A stretch of 64,000 nt of DNA from the NCBI GenBank assembly GCA_031292625.1, contig JARLGU010000032.1, positions 1 through 64,000 of the forward strand, in the 5' to 3' direction. The stretch is from Capsulimonadaceae bacterium (GTDB taxonomy: Bacteria; Armatimonadota; Armatimonadia; Armatimonadales; Capsulimonadaceae). This document shows positions 52,701 through 60,302 of the stretch, piece by piece. The number at the start of each line of letters is the position of its first letter. The first letter of the stretch is position 1. The notes under the pieces are model-generated. The model saw only the letters and a program-made list of their open reading frames with translations, ran no database searches and was not told where the DNA came from. The translations under genes were made by a program, and so were the position numbers.

Positions 52701-53243
52701 ACAATCCGTCGTCGCGTCCGCCTTTGCTCCAAAGGCGGGATCCGTCACAACCACCGACGCGACGACATAATCGTCGCACGCGTATCTTACCGGGATCAAG
52801 CGCGGCTTTACGGCTGCAAGAACGTCGGCGCTGAGAGTGGCGCGAAGCTGTTCCTCGCTGGCAGCGCTTAGGCGCGAGGTCTTGCCGGTGCGAAGATTGA
52901 CCTGGTCGCCCTCGCCAGCCGTGATCGTGCGAGAGACGCCGTCGATCGTGTAGACGACGCGCAGTTCTTTGACGGTTCCCTCGGCCGGGTCCGCCGATGC
53001 GAGGCCGTTCCCTACTGTGATATCGTAACGTCCTTTCGCCAGGACGGCCGAAATCGCAGGCGCGACATCGACGACTTTGCTTCCCGCGCCGTAGGTTGCG
53101 CTGGTCACTTCGATCTTCGGCGCTGGCTGCTGAGCAAACACGACGCTGACCGCGAGCAAGAAGGACAACAGCAGCGACGCTGCGCGGAAGTGATTCCGAA
53201 AAAGGAGTGAAAGGGTTGTTGGTTTCATTTTTGGGAGTGCCAT
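49746..53243 (-). CDS. Secreted tandem beta-helix (pectate-lyase-superfamily) protein
   Basis: The 1165-residue protein has a signal peptide ending near SLLLSFLLAVSVVFA (residue 37). It then has a small N-terminal domain, two complete copies of a pectate_lyase_3-type beta-helix and a C-terminal carbohydrate-binding-like sandwich. Copy 1 begins DPAFGAKADATTDCTEAVQR, with GGGVVFFPAGRYAF. Copy 2 begins VESFGAKSDGLTD, with GGGTVFVPGGLYRF. Both copies contain the signature ISLxxGxxxRxxxIYYPDQK. Proteins of this fold include GH28/GH55-type hydrolases and lyases. Catalytic residues cannot be pinned down. It lies 27 bp downstream of the GH42-like gene and is probably co-transcribed with it. No strong Shine-Dalgarno sequence precedes the ATG; the Met at residue 6 is an alternative start. 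Confidence 0.8.
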   Translation of the reverse strand: MALPKMKPTTLSLLFRNHFRAASLLLSFLLAVSVVFAQQPAPKIEVTSATYGAGSKVVDVAPAISAVLAKGRYDITVGNGLASADPAEGTVKELRVVYTIDGVSRTITAGEGDQVNLRTGKTSRLSAASEEQLRATLSADVLAAVKPRLIPVRYACDDYVVASVVVTDPAFGAKADATTDCTEAVQRAIDAAFASGGGVVFFPAGRYAFDGTLLLRPNVTLRGDWKQPGDTPQSQRVEGAVLMPRGGRGSEDGTPFISLQAGACVRNLSIYYPDQKASGVVAYPWTIGTDVRSGMDCFTVQNVTLVNSYQGLRLGPDDCELSEVRNVYGTPLKTGFSKYYASDTPRIVHLRYSPDYWLNAGLGAAPHEAALRKYLFDNGTGLVFMRTDGHDLFDVKVSGYGVGILFQKGPAGTPYGGMYDVSATGGNIGVLAIEGRTVWQFTRCRFEGRTAGLWAKEKYNTHLQFDTCQLAGADALRDDGSASVQMESCACTGNVNMTGPGALTMVACRLIGSADRVKLGPDVVRSLIQGGIAASRVENHSLGCVRIDPAPVEAREASQCPPLPPDPRPAKALLFNVESFGAKSDGLTDAPFDNTGAFQRALDAAGRAGGGTVFVPGGLYRFAGSLFVPSGVELRGCSDGSHHTQTKGSVLLPTAGRGDENGKPFISLATGSGARGVTIYYPDQKIDQVKPYPWTFRSLGPRCWVLDVAAANPYQMIDFGSNPSEGHLIRYVMSDCLRRGFWVSKGNGTIDGCTMNPHLWQRQFKGAPKLCAAADVPASVSSPMFGEYLFDHQEAIIVGSSPRELQVNVAICPGGTGLTYESDGGVSGGGWAINHESDSHTLPLLIKSVAPAGLEMSNTILATVVKSRLALQVEKSNSGRVSLFNGSTWGDSIEASFSLLGSGTTEIHNWSLGQDRVLAGYGDIVMHSVECRTSAAENVEAVAPLKRLALCANSSGADPFTYPAASTVFARGNGADIVSVPLNDRFATGFEPGQPAPSCRLVVNQDLLASECKLVPGAGRNGSAGLVLTASPKLDSKHTAGVFELFTPQGLVVKPDTLLRFWLHPGNPMGRNTVVDLNFSDGRVLRGAIDDIGGRSMHPMAKRGAVGKWTKVECRIGRYAPGMTIKSIVFIFDTGHPTGDANAVLDDIEIGEPEPSVAPGGTIGH

Positions 53244-53269
53244 TGGATATTCGCCTATGCGTGCATGTT

Positions 53270-55087
53270 CTACTTTGCCGCGCCTGCCACGAACTTCGTT
53301 TCAAACGTTTTGGAATCGCACACAAGCTTGCCGTCCGCGAACTCGGTGCCCCAGGAGCCGTCGTCAATCGCCCTGAACCCGTGCAGCGGCGACGATGCGG
53401 ACACCGCCGTGAGCACGGCGACGACGCCCTTTAGATACAAGAGCACATCGGGTGCGTCGAGAGCGTAGAGGCTCCCCTTCCCGTCGCGATAGACGTGCAA
53501 GCCTGCAATTGCGAGCGAAGCTTCCGCCGCGGCGTCCTCGCGGTTCAGCCAGGGGGCCGTCTTGTCTTGCCCTGTTAAATCCCGCCAGTGCGGAGTTCCG
53601 CGCGTCACGAGCGCCCCGCCACGCGCCAACCACTTGCCAAATGCGGGTAGCACTGCGTCGCGGTAAGTCGTGCCGGATGTTTGCACGATCACCCTGTATC
53701 GCGACAGCTGGTTCCACTCGACCATGTTTTCGTCCACGAGATCGTAATCGAAATAGCCGCGGCCACCCGCACAGAACTGAAGCTGGTCGTCCGGGTAGCC
53801 GGTGAGATCCAACATCTGTTGGGTGGTCGGATAAAGTACGCCGATGTCGACGAGGGACGGCTCAAACGGCCGGAGCGTCTGCTTGTAATTGTCGATTATG
53901 TGCGGCGTCATTCCGGGAGATGGCGTGCGGTGATAGTTCTGGAAGTATTGGAAGATGAAGTTCGACCCGGCGCTGGCCGCCTCGAAAATCGCGCGCTTCA
54001 TCTCGCTATACGACAGGTTCCCGCCCGGCGGCTCGGTTCCGAACCCTATTCCCATCCTGTGGCATGTCGGAGCCATCCGCTTGTAGAACCAATAAGCTTG
54101 CGGATATCTGTTCCGGTTGAACCCTGCGTGCGTCGACCGGATGTCGACCGGCGCGAAGGCCGCCGCCGCGACCGGGACGCCCGTGCGATCGCAGCCGTCC
54201 GACTGCAGGTCTTCGCCGTACCCCATCGGAATATCGATCAGTATATTCGGAAAGTGCTTCCGGATCACCTTTAGCTCACGCACCATCGCGCGGGTTTGGC
54301 TCTCCTGGTACCACGTCAAGAAGTCCACCCAACGCCTTGGTTCGTTCAACCTGTTCTCGCGATCAGGGTAAACGATGTCGGCGGCGACCGCGAAGCGCGT
54401 GCTCCACGCGGCGTTCAGTCGAGCGAGGTCACCGTATTTTGCGAGCATCCGGTCGCGAAAATCGGCACGCGCATAGGCATCGCCGCACCAGAATCCCTTA
54501 TGGCCGGTGAGCTGCCCCGGCGCGAGGCTGACGATCAAACCAATCTCAATCGGAAACTTTACGATGTCGATCTGCGCGCCATATTTGGATGCCAAAGCGT
54601 CGTAAAAGTGGTCGTATGCATCGTATGTGCCCGGAGCCCATGGCGAGAAATAGTTGGCCGCCTCTCCCGTCTTGGAATCGAGCACGGGCGTGAAGAGGCT
54701 CGTCGATTTCATCCACTCAGGCGGGTTGCAGAGACAGGGAAGAACGAGCATCTTGAGGCCATGTGTCATGCTGAGCGCCAGCATCGCATCGAAGTCGGCA
54801 TCGTTCCAGTTGTCCTTCTCAGGCTCCATTCGCGGCCAGTCAAGGTAGCACTCGACGTGCGTCATCCCGGGCAGCGTGGTATCCGTGATTACCCCGCGAT
54901 TATTTGGCCCATGCGGCGAGCTCGGCACGAGCAGGCCGCCGTTCACGAACGGGACATCCGCAATGGCCTTTGGGTTGAACGTCTTGAGCGCGTCCGCCCA
55001 AACAGCGGAGGCAGGCAGCGAGAAGGTCAGGGCGATGACGATGCCCCAAGGTACTGTGATGTTCCGGCAGCGAGCAGCGAAAGTCAT
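53270..55087 (-). CDS. Secreted GH42-like (clan GH-A) glycoside hydrolase
   Basis: The 605-residue protein starts at ATG 55087 and has a signal peptide (GIVIALTFSLPASAVWA, ending near residue 31); the frame is open further upstream without one. The barrel begins GMTHVECYLDWPRMEPEKDN. The likely acid/base is Glu181 in IVKFPIEIGLI and the candidate nucleophile Glu352 in IGFGTEPPGGN. WCGDAYARADFRDRMLAKYG (200-219), followed by LNAAWSTRF, is typical of GH42 beta-galactosidases. A Rossmann-like and a small beta domain follow. It shares direction with the pseudopilin 127 bp upstream and the beta-helix gene downstream. The substrate is probably a galactose- or uronate-containing plant or algal polymer (inference). 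Confidence 0.75.
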   Translation of the reverse strand: MTFAARCRNITVPWGIVIALTFSLPASAVWADALKTFNPKAIADVPFVNGGLLVPSSPHGPNNRGVITDTTLPGMTHVECYLDWPRMEPEKDNWNDADFDAMLALSMTHGLKMLVLPCLCNPPEWMKSTSLFTPVLDSKTGEAANYFSPWAPGTYDAYDHFYDALASKYGAQIDIVKFPIEIGLIVSLAPGQLTGHKGFWCGDAYARADFRDRMLAKYGDLARLNAAWSTRFAVAADIVYPDRENRLNEPRRWVDFLTWYQESQTRAMVRELKVIRKHFPNILIDIPMGYGEDLQSDGCDRTGVPVAAAAFAPVDIRSTHAGFNRNRYPQAYWFYKRMAPTCHRMGIGFGTEPPGGNLSYSEMKRAIFEAASAGSNFIFQYFQNYHRTPSPGMTPHIIDNYKQTLRPFEPSLVDIGVLYPTTQQMLDLTGYPDDQLQFCAGGRGYFDYDLVDENMVEWNQLSRYRVIVQTSGTTYRDAVLPAFGKWLARGGALVTRGTPHWRDLTGQDKTAPWLNREDAAAEASLAIAGLHVYRDGKGSLYALDAPDVLLYLKGVVAVLTAVSASSPLHGFRAIDDGSWGTEFADGKLVCDSKTFETKFVAGAAK

Positions 55088-55214
55088 GTGAAATTTACCT
55101 ATCCGCTCAATTGCGGTTATTCGTCGACAAGAAGAGCGGGAAGCGAAGACGCCACGCGGCAGGCCGCGAGCGGCCTCCGCGAGCGAACAAGCCGCATCGA
55201 CCACGAGACGCGCC

Positions 55215-56162
55215 CTATATGGGGCTGTACGTCGCCGCCCAGCCGCCAGCCGCCAGCGCGGCCGTTCCGGCGGCGTTGCCGCCGAACGTCGGTGTCGTCG
55301 TCTGCGCGGATGTCTGCGTGGATGCCTGCCACCCGGCGGAAACGGAAGCCCCCATCATCCATTTGACGTGACCATCGCACATGACGAAATTGGCGCCGCC
55401 GCTGTGGCGGGCCTGCGCCGGAGTTTGCGGAGCTCCCGTACACGATGAAAAGCCGGCCGGCGGCGTCGTGCACCCGTTCCACGCCGTCGTATAGGGTTCC
55501 GCCAGACCCTGGCCAATCCCCAGGTTGCCCGTGGCGAACTGTACAAATGCGTTGTCGCCGTACCCGGTCGTGTCAAATATCCGATAGCCGTTGTTGCCCG
55601 TTGAAAACATATTGCCGCCGCACGGCGAGTTATCGGCGTTGTGGCCTGGCTGGACCGTCGGATTCGCGGCGCATCCCGTGATCTCGACGAGTAAGATAGT
55701 CATTGCAGGTGCACTAAACTTGCTCAGATTGGCCTGAACGCCCGTCGATCCGTTGTTCGTTATGTTCATGTTGTAGCTATACGAAACCGCATACATCTTG
55801 GCGGCGTTTGCCGCCGAACACCCATTTGTCGCGGTCTCCCACAGTCCGGCATTGAATTGATCATCCGGGCAAGCGTATACGCCAACGCTCTTAACGTAGG
55901 AATAGATCTGAGGCGACCAGCCGATTGCGCTGCCGTTGGGCGCGCCGCCCGACGTATCCGTGCCAAACGGCAAGACCTCATCGTAATCTTGACCGTACTG
56001 CACAAACGCCAGTCCGAGTTGCTTCATATTACTCGCGCAACTTGTTTGTCTGGCTTTCTCGCGCGCGGTCGCGAACACGGGAAACAGTATCGCCGCCAAT
56101 ATCGCAATAATCGCGATGACAACGAGTAGTTCTATTAATGTGAAGCCTTTCATTCGCGCCAT
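55215..56162 (-). CDS. DUF1559 prepilin-like protein (pseudopilin), locus 3
   Basis: The 315-residue protein has the prepilin start [19 protein letters not shown] with the canonical Gly at the cleavage position, then [19 protein letters not shown] and near the end [17 protein letters not shown] (H-X9-DG). The C-terminal tail after this motif is rich in Ala, Gly and Thr. GGAGCAGG lies two to nine bases before the ATG. It is the first gene of the third locus and has a consensus promoter upstream (56283-56311) with a long-spaced operator-like inverted repeat. It closely resembles the locus 1 pseudopilin in the N-terminal 70 residues. Confidence 0.93.
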   Translation of the reverse strand: MARMKGFTLIELLVVIAIIAILAAILFPVFATAREKARQTSCASNMKQLGLAFVQYGQDYDEVLPFGTDTSGGAPNGSAIGWSPQIYSYVKSVGVYACPDDQFNAGLWETATNGCSAANAAKMYAVSYSYNMNITNNGSTGVQANLSKFSAPAMTILLVEITGCAANPTVQPGHNADNSPCGGNMFSTGNNGYRIFDTTGYGDNAFVQFATGNLGIGQGLAEPYTTAWNGCTTPPAGFSSCTGAPQTPAQARHSGGANFVMCDGHVKWMMGASVSAGWQASTQTSAQTTTPTFGGNAAGTAALAAGGWAATYSPI

Positions 56163-56247
56163 AGCCTGCTCCTAACCCTCAATCCATCTGAGTCGTTGAA
56201 ATTGGAAGCCAGCGTTCCAGCCGATCTGTTCATTCTTGCTCGTTCAC

Positions 56248-56311
56248 AGTGATACAGATGTATTTCACTGAGTAACACAAAGATTGTATCACTCATCCTT
56301 CCAACTGTCAA
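56248..56311 (-). promoter_or_regulatory. Promoter and candidate operators of locus 3
   Basis: On the minus strand TTGACA (56311-56306) and TACAAT (56288-56283) are 17 bp apart, and TGA before the -10 box makes it an extended -10. The sequences AGTGATACA (56293-56285, minus) and TGTATCACT (56256-56248, minus) are perfect nine-base inverted repeats with 28 bp between them. One overlaps the -10 box. Binding of a dimer or tetramer of the adjacent GntR-LacI repressor would block transcription. Confidence 0.78.
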
Positions 56312-56391
56312 GGCGAATGACAAAGATTGATTCCGCAGACTGAACGGTTGCGACGGCCGCTTGCGGCCTGGCGGTCGATAAGACCCTCCGC

Positions 56392-57561
56392 TTAGGCTTC
56401 CGGAGCAACCAATGCGACTGGCAGCATATAAACGACCGGGCTCGTCAGCTCGCCGCGAACGTGCTGGAGCAAGATTTCGACGCAGACCCTGCCGGCGAGT
56501 TCCCAGTCAGCATGCGTCGTCGCGAAGGGAACCGGGACCAACGAGCGGATCGGCAGGTCGTCAAAGCCGCAGATTTCGAGGTCGCCTGGAACATCGATAC
56601 CCATTGAGGCCGCCATGCGGATGAGATCAACCGCGGTTTCGTCTTCCGGCGCCATCAGCGCGGACGGCCGGTTATTCGCCGACTTCCACGCCGTCAACCA
56701 GAGTTCACACCACTCGTGATCGATCGGTATGCCAACCTTCGCCTCGACGATGCCCGCACTATCGTCAACCGCCTTGCCCGCGTTTTCGAGGGCGCGAACA
56801 TAGCCCCGGTATCGATCGCTCAGCGAGCGCCACGGCAGGAGCGCGGTCTGGCTACTCATACCGGCGAACGCAATTCGAGAATGGCCTTTGCCGGCAAGGT
56901 AGCGCGCCATGTCGTAGCCAGCTTTGAAGTTGTCAAACAGCACCTGGCTATAGGGATGCGACGGCAACGCAAGATCGCACAGTACGATCGGCGCCGGAAA
57001 TCGATCGGTCGTCAGGTAGTCGGGCCGGCCCACTTCCCGGGCCCTGGCAAGCGGATATAGGATCAGCCCCTTGCAGCCTGCCTCAAGTACGCGGCGAACC
57101 TGCGCTCGCTCCTCGCTCGAATCATGTCCGGCAGTCGCCGCCATCACCCCCGCGCCGTATTCGCGGCAACAACTATCGATTCCGCTCAACACCGTCAGAG
57201 ACAGCTGCGACCGCTTATTGCAAACAAAACCAATCAGGTCGACGCCGGTTCCTCGCGATGCAGTCTGTATTTGCTCCTCGCGCGGTGAGTTGACATAGCA
57301 CCCACTCCGCGTCTTCGCGGTGATCGCATCCTGCGACTGCAATATGCCGATGGCATTTTGAATGGTGCCGGTGGAGACCGAATAGATCTGCGCTAGCTCC
57401 CGGATCCCTGGCAGCGCCGCGCCAGGCGACGCCTCCATGCCCTTGATGAAATCGTGGCGAATGGCTTCGGCGATCGCATCTCTTAGAAGGTGCCTGCCCT
57501 TGTTCTTGACATCCATATGTGTTGCCGTTGGCATTTCCGTCCTCATCACAGCGCCCGGCAT
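56392..57561 (-). CDS. GntR-LacI chimeric transcriptional repressor 3
   Basis: The 389-residue protein has a GntR winged helix (residues 22-92; LRDAIAEAIRHDFIKG, PGIRELAQIYSVSTGTIQNA) and a LacI/GalR-type sensor (105-380; DLIGFVCNKRSQLSLTVLSG, ICGFDDLPIRSLVPVPFATT). The gene lies 229 bp upstream of the pseudopilin of locus 3 in the same direction, which has its own promoter with operator-like repeats. Several in-frame ATGs exist; 57561 was chosen because GGGAG precedes it at nine bases. The ligand is likely a sugar from polymers attacked by the beta-helix and GH42-like proteins. Confidence 0.9.
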   Translation of the reverse strand: MPGAVMRTEMPTATHMDVKNKGRHLLRDAIAEAIRHDFIKGMEASPGAALPGIRELAQIYSVSTGTIQNAIGILQSQDAITAKTRSGCYVNSPREEQIQTASRGTGVDLIGFVCNKRSQLSLTVLSGIDSCCREYGAGVMAATAGHDSSEERAQVRRVLEAGCKGLILYPLARAREVGRPDYLTTDRFPAPIVLCDLALPSHPYSQVLFDNFKAGYDMARYLAGKGHSRIAFAGMSSQTALLPWRSLSDRYRGYVRALENAGKAVDDSAGIVEAKVGIPIDHEWCELWLTAWKSANNRPSALMAPEDETAVDLIRMAASMGIDVPGDLEICGFDDLPIRSLVPVPFATTHADWELAGRVCVEILLQHVRGELTSPVVYMLPVALVAPEA

Positions 57562-57646
57562 TTAGAGTCTCTCCCCCCTCCACCCCAGGATGGGGCCCCT
57601 TCTCCCCGTAAAGGAGAGACTCTCGGAGTGGCCGTCCTGAACGTCG

Positions 57647-57701
57647 CTTCTCCTCCCGTTTCGGGAGGAAGGGTCCCGCTACTTAGCGGGAAGGTGGGTT
57701 C
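57647..57701 (+). repeat. REP-like two-hairpin repeat, copy 2
   Basis: It has the same 55-bp unit as at 2872-2926, with both stems kept and the second loop changed from TCCG to ACTT. A related hairpin (CTTCTCCCCGTAAAGGAGAG) lies just before it at about 57599-57618. It sits between the promoter at 57767-57795 and the repressor gene, so it would be transcribed into that mRNA's leader. Confidence 0.65.
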
Positions 57702-57748
57702 AGAACTGGTTTTGTTAGAGACATCTTGCGACCGTTCAAGAGCGCTCT

Positions 57749-57795
57749 GTATCATACAACAACCATACTTTAGCACACTATCCGCTATTTGTAAA
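57749..57795 (-). promoter_or_regulatory. Promoter of GntR-LacI repressor 3 with palindrome
   Basis: On the minus strand TTTACA (57795-57790) and TAAAGT (57772-57767) are 17 bp apart. Ten bases downstream of the -10 box lies GTATGATAC (57757-57749), a perfect nine-base palindrome that shares TGATAC with the operator-like repeats at 56248-56293. The resulting leader is close to 200 nt and contains the REP-like repeat. Confidence 0.65.
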
Positions 57796-57892
57796 TCAAC
57801 TTCATGCCATTAGAGGGCCATTACAGTTCGCGCCCCGTGCGTTGCAACCTGAATCATGCCCCCATTCCCGAAACGGATTGAGCCTGTGGGAG

Positions 57893-58030
57893 CCGCGCCT
57901 CGTTCACGGCGTCGATCGACAGGGCCGCGTCGACACGCATACATCGCTTTGCCGCGAACGTCCGATCCCAGCGCACATCGTTAAGCGGTGAAAGCGCAGT
58001 GACAGCCCTTTTTCAAAAACGGCGATGGGA
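57893..58030 (-). mobile_element. MITE-like element, copy 3 (internal fragment)
   Basis: The minus strand matches the inner part of the element at 3276 and 63304: it shares GAAAAAGGGC, GCTTAACGATGTGCGCTGGG, ATCGGACGTT and CGCCGTGAACGAGGCGCG in the same order. Both outer ends with the inverted repeats are missing, so this copy should be immobile. Confidence 0.7.
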
Positions 58031-58148
58031 AAAGCGCCCAAGTCCTCCGCAATATCCGGATGGCACGCATCATGCATAAATACCAGTGAGACGCAATTTT
58101 CGCAGTCGCCATGGAGACCAAACGCGCGGCTGCACGGCAGGGATGAAC

Positions 58149-58574
58149 ATGGACGTAATGATCTCTAACTATCGATCGATCGAGTGCCTTCTTGACGCCG
58201 CGTGCGCGGGCGACACCCGGGAGGTGAAGCGGCTTCTCAAACAAGGGATCGATCCCGACACCCAAGATGAAAACGGATTTCCGGTTCTGGCGCTCGCTGC
58301 CGTTGGCGGCCATGCATCTACGGTCAAGGCTCTGCTTGAGTCAGGCGCTAACATCGAAGCAACGGACAGCGAGGGAAACACGGCGCTACGCTGGGCGGCC
58401 GACGAAGGCCATCTGGATGTTGCGCAAGTCCTGCTCGAGCGAGGCGCGCAGATCGACATCGTGAACAACGACGGCTATTCGCCAACCTACTGCGCCCTCA
58501 GCAGCCGCCGCTTCCGCATGGTCGAACTGCTGCGGGCGCATACGGCGGTCCGCCAAACGCTCGTAAAGGCCTAG
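58149..58574 (+). CDS. Ankyrin-repeat protein
   Basis: The 141-residue protein has about three ankyrin repeats: DAACAGDTREVKRLLKQGID, LALAAVGGHASTVKALLESG and LRWAADEGHLDVAQVLLERG, with linking turns such as NIEATDSEGNTA. Ankyrin repeats bind proteins; no catalytic domain is present. The ATG at 58149 has AGGG six bases upstream; the ATG at 58143 is the alternative. No signal peptide is seen. It is followed by a strong terminator. The partner is unknown. Confidence 0.85.
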   Translation: MDVMISNYRSIECLLDAACAGDTREVKRLLKQGIDPDTQDENGFPVLALAAVGGHASTVKALLESGANIEATDSEGNTALRWAADEGHLDVAQVLLERGAQIDIVNNDGYSPTYCALSSRRFRMVELLRAHTAVRQTLVKA

Positions 58575-58604
58575 CGAATCCGACGCGCAACCTGCGTACA
58601 TGCA

Positions 58605-58639
58605 GCAAAAGGGAGCAGACTTTGTCTGCTCCCTTTTGC
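58605..58639. terminator. Bidirectional terminator
   Basis: A perfect 16-base inverted repeat GCAAAAGGGAGCAGAC / GTCTGCTCCCTTTTGC with a three-base loop lies between the ankyrin gene and the converging gene that ends at 58669. A/T-rich arms give a T run on either strand. Confidence 0.9.
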
Positions 58640-58668
58640 ATAATTTGGATCGATCCGATCAAGACGCC

Positions 58669-59808
58669 CTATGGCTTCGTCGACTGCATAGCGGCTTTGC
58701 CCGCCGTATCGTCGAGCCACTCCATTTTGAGCACGGGATGGATCGTCAGGACATTGGGCGCGCGCCCTTCCTGGCCATGATCGAAATCGAAAAATCCGAC
58801 CCCCGTAAGCCGGACCTTCACGGGATAGAGCAAACGGCGCATGATCGTGCCAGGATGCCGTTCCCCGGCGAACTCCTCGTCGAACTGGAAGCGAACCACT
58901 TCGATGTTCGACTTCCATGCGCTGGTCGGCGCGATGGCCGACGGATCGGGGATCGCCGCGAGGATCGTATCCGTAAAGTGCGTTCCGGCGAGCTTGTTGT
59001 AAGCCGCCTCATCCGCCGGTGAAAGGTTCTCCGGCTTGCCGCCCTTGATTACCAGGACGTAGTCGCCGTCGGGAGCAACGCCAAACGCAACGATGCTTCC
59101 CTCGACAACCCATGGCGTCGTCTCATACGGCTCGTAACGGACCGTCGTGTTCTCGTAACCCTCAACCCTGGGCGTCGTTGCGAGATCCTCGACTTCCTGC
59201 GGCACGGGTTCGTCAAATGTCCGGAATACCGACTTCGCTTCCGGATCCAAGCCGACCTTCACCGCCCAGCGCTCGCTGCGCCCGTCAAAGAGATGCGCGC
59301 CAGGAAGTTGCAGCGACCTAAGCAGGTTAGCCTTGTACTCTGTAACCGCCGATTCGCGGATCGCTTCAAGCCGGCGAGCCCGTAGGGCGCGCGAAGAGCG
59401 CGCCGAATGCCGGCGATGCTTCGGCAACACTTCGGCCACCTTCGCAGTCTTCGTGGATTTCTCCGCTTCCTTTGCTTCCTTGCCCGGCGCAACGCCGCCA
59501 GGCTTTCCAGCGGTACTGACGCCGGGGCGAGGTCTGTGCGCCATATTCGCAGGCATGGGCGGACCGCCCGGGCCAGCATGATGATGGATGCCGGGGCCGC
59601 CAGGACCGACGGGCGGGCCTCCGGGATGAGGAGACAACGCCGTGTTAGGCGCTGCGGACGGCGCTGGCGCGGCGTGCTGCCAGGGCAGCTTAAACGAGAA
59701 CAATCCCCCTGCCTGTGCGGGAGATCCAAGAATAATAGCCGTCCCAACAAGTCCCGCAGCCAGAGTGCGAGAGATAGAAACGATCGGAAGTGCCTTTGTG
59801 AGGCGCAT
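58669..59808 (-). CDS. Secreted protein with Pro/Gly-rich linker, function unknown
   Basis: The 379-residue protein has a signal peptide (LAAGLVGTAIILGSPAQA, ending near residue 33) and a low-complexity Pro/Gly/Ala/His linker (about 45-100). A basic stretch follows (PKHRRHSARSSRALRARRLE), then a folded C-terminal half. The last 110 residues contain VKVRLTGVGFFDFDHGQEGR and NVLTIHPVLKMEW, a pattern seen in small uncharacterised domains that often accompany surface nucleases. Charge distribution suggests export and possible cell-wall attachment. No neighbour gives a role; it converges on the ankyrin gene. Confidence 0.7.
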   Translation of the reverse strand: MRLTKALPIVSISRTLAAGLVGTAIILGSPAQAGGLFSFKLPWQHAAPAPSAAPNTALSPHPGGPPVGPGGPGIHHHAGPGGPPMPANMAHRPRPGVSTAGKPGGVAPGKEAKEAEKSTKTAKVAEVLPKHRRHSARSSRALRARRLEAIRESAVTEYKANLLRSLQLPGAHLFDGRSERWAVKVGLDPEAKSVFRTFDEPVPQEVEDLATTPRVEGYENTTVRYEPYETTPWVVEGSIVAFGVAPDGDYVLVIKGGKPENLSPADEAAYNKLAGTHFTDTILAAIPDPSAIAPTSAWKSNIEVVRFQFDEEFAGERHPGTIMRRLLYPVKVRLTGVGFFDFDHGQEGRAPNVLTIHPVLKMEWLDDTAGKAAMQSTKP

Positions 59809-59989
59809 AGCTTACTCCTGCGCAATAATGGCGGTAGCTTTAGTATGCCACGTCGCTAGCCGAAAATCCTCCATTTGCGAGGAGATCGCCATGATTTGCC
59901 CATCGAAACGGTCTGTATGAACTGATTCGCGGCATTAACCAGCGCGTGACGTCGACATTTCCGTCTAAGAACCCTTAAGCGCTCTAAGA

Positions 59990-60059
59990 GAGGGCGTGTA
60001 ATAACTCTGCATGGTGTGAAGAGATTTCAAGACGGCTCATGCCGCCGGGGCATTTATTC
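59990..60059 (-). mobile_element. MITE-like element, copy 4 (solo end)
   Basis: These 70 bases match only one end of the repeat: GGGCGTGTAATA, then TTTCAAGACGGCTC-TGCCGCCGGGGCATTT, equal to the reverse complement of the right end at about 3460-3524. It lies in the gap downstream of gap and upstream of the gene that starts at 59808. Confidence 0.65.
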
Positions 60060-60120
60060 TTGGTCGCTCCAGGTTAATCACAGCCAGCTGCTTGCGACAA
60101 AATCGCCGTCTTCGTCGCAC

Positions 60121-60170
60121 GAAAAATGGCCAGCCGGTTCGACAAGTTCACCGCTCTTAGAGCGCCGCTC
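60121..60170 (+). repeat. 50-bp dispersed repeat, copy A
   Basis: The unit begins GAAAAATGGCCAGCCGGTTC and continues GACAAGTTCACCGCTCTTAG with AGCGCCG. The inverted copy at 62411-62460 differs at only a few positions. The core 'TTCGACAAG(C/T)TCACC' is a common intergenic motif in environmental bacteria. Confidence 0.6.
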
Positions 60171-60235
60171 GAGCCTGCTCCTTCATTTCCAGTCCATCCC
60201 GAATCAACATGCGCCATGAAAATCCGCGGATCAAA

Positions 60236-60266
60236 GACGACGGCATTAAGCTTCAATGCCGTCGTC
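60236..60266 (-). terminator. Terminator of gap
   Basis: GACGACGGCATT and AATGCCGTCGTC form a perfect 12-base stem with a seven-base loop, followed on the minus strand by TTTGAT. It lies 36 bases beyond the gap stop codon. Confidence 0.8.
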
Positions 60267-60302
60267 CTCGACCAATCGGGTGTACGCTTTCCTGCCTAGC
60301 CT

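Noticed and set aside
54296-55366. 356-codon plus-strand open frame
   Set aside because: It is antisense to the GH42-like and pseudopilin genes and crosses their boundary.
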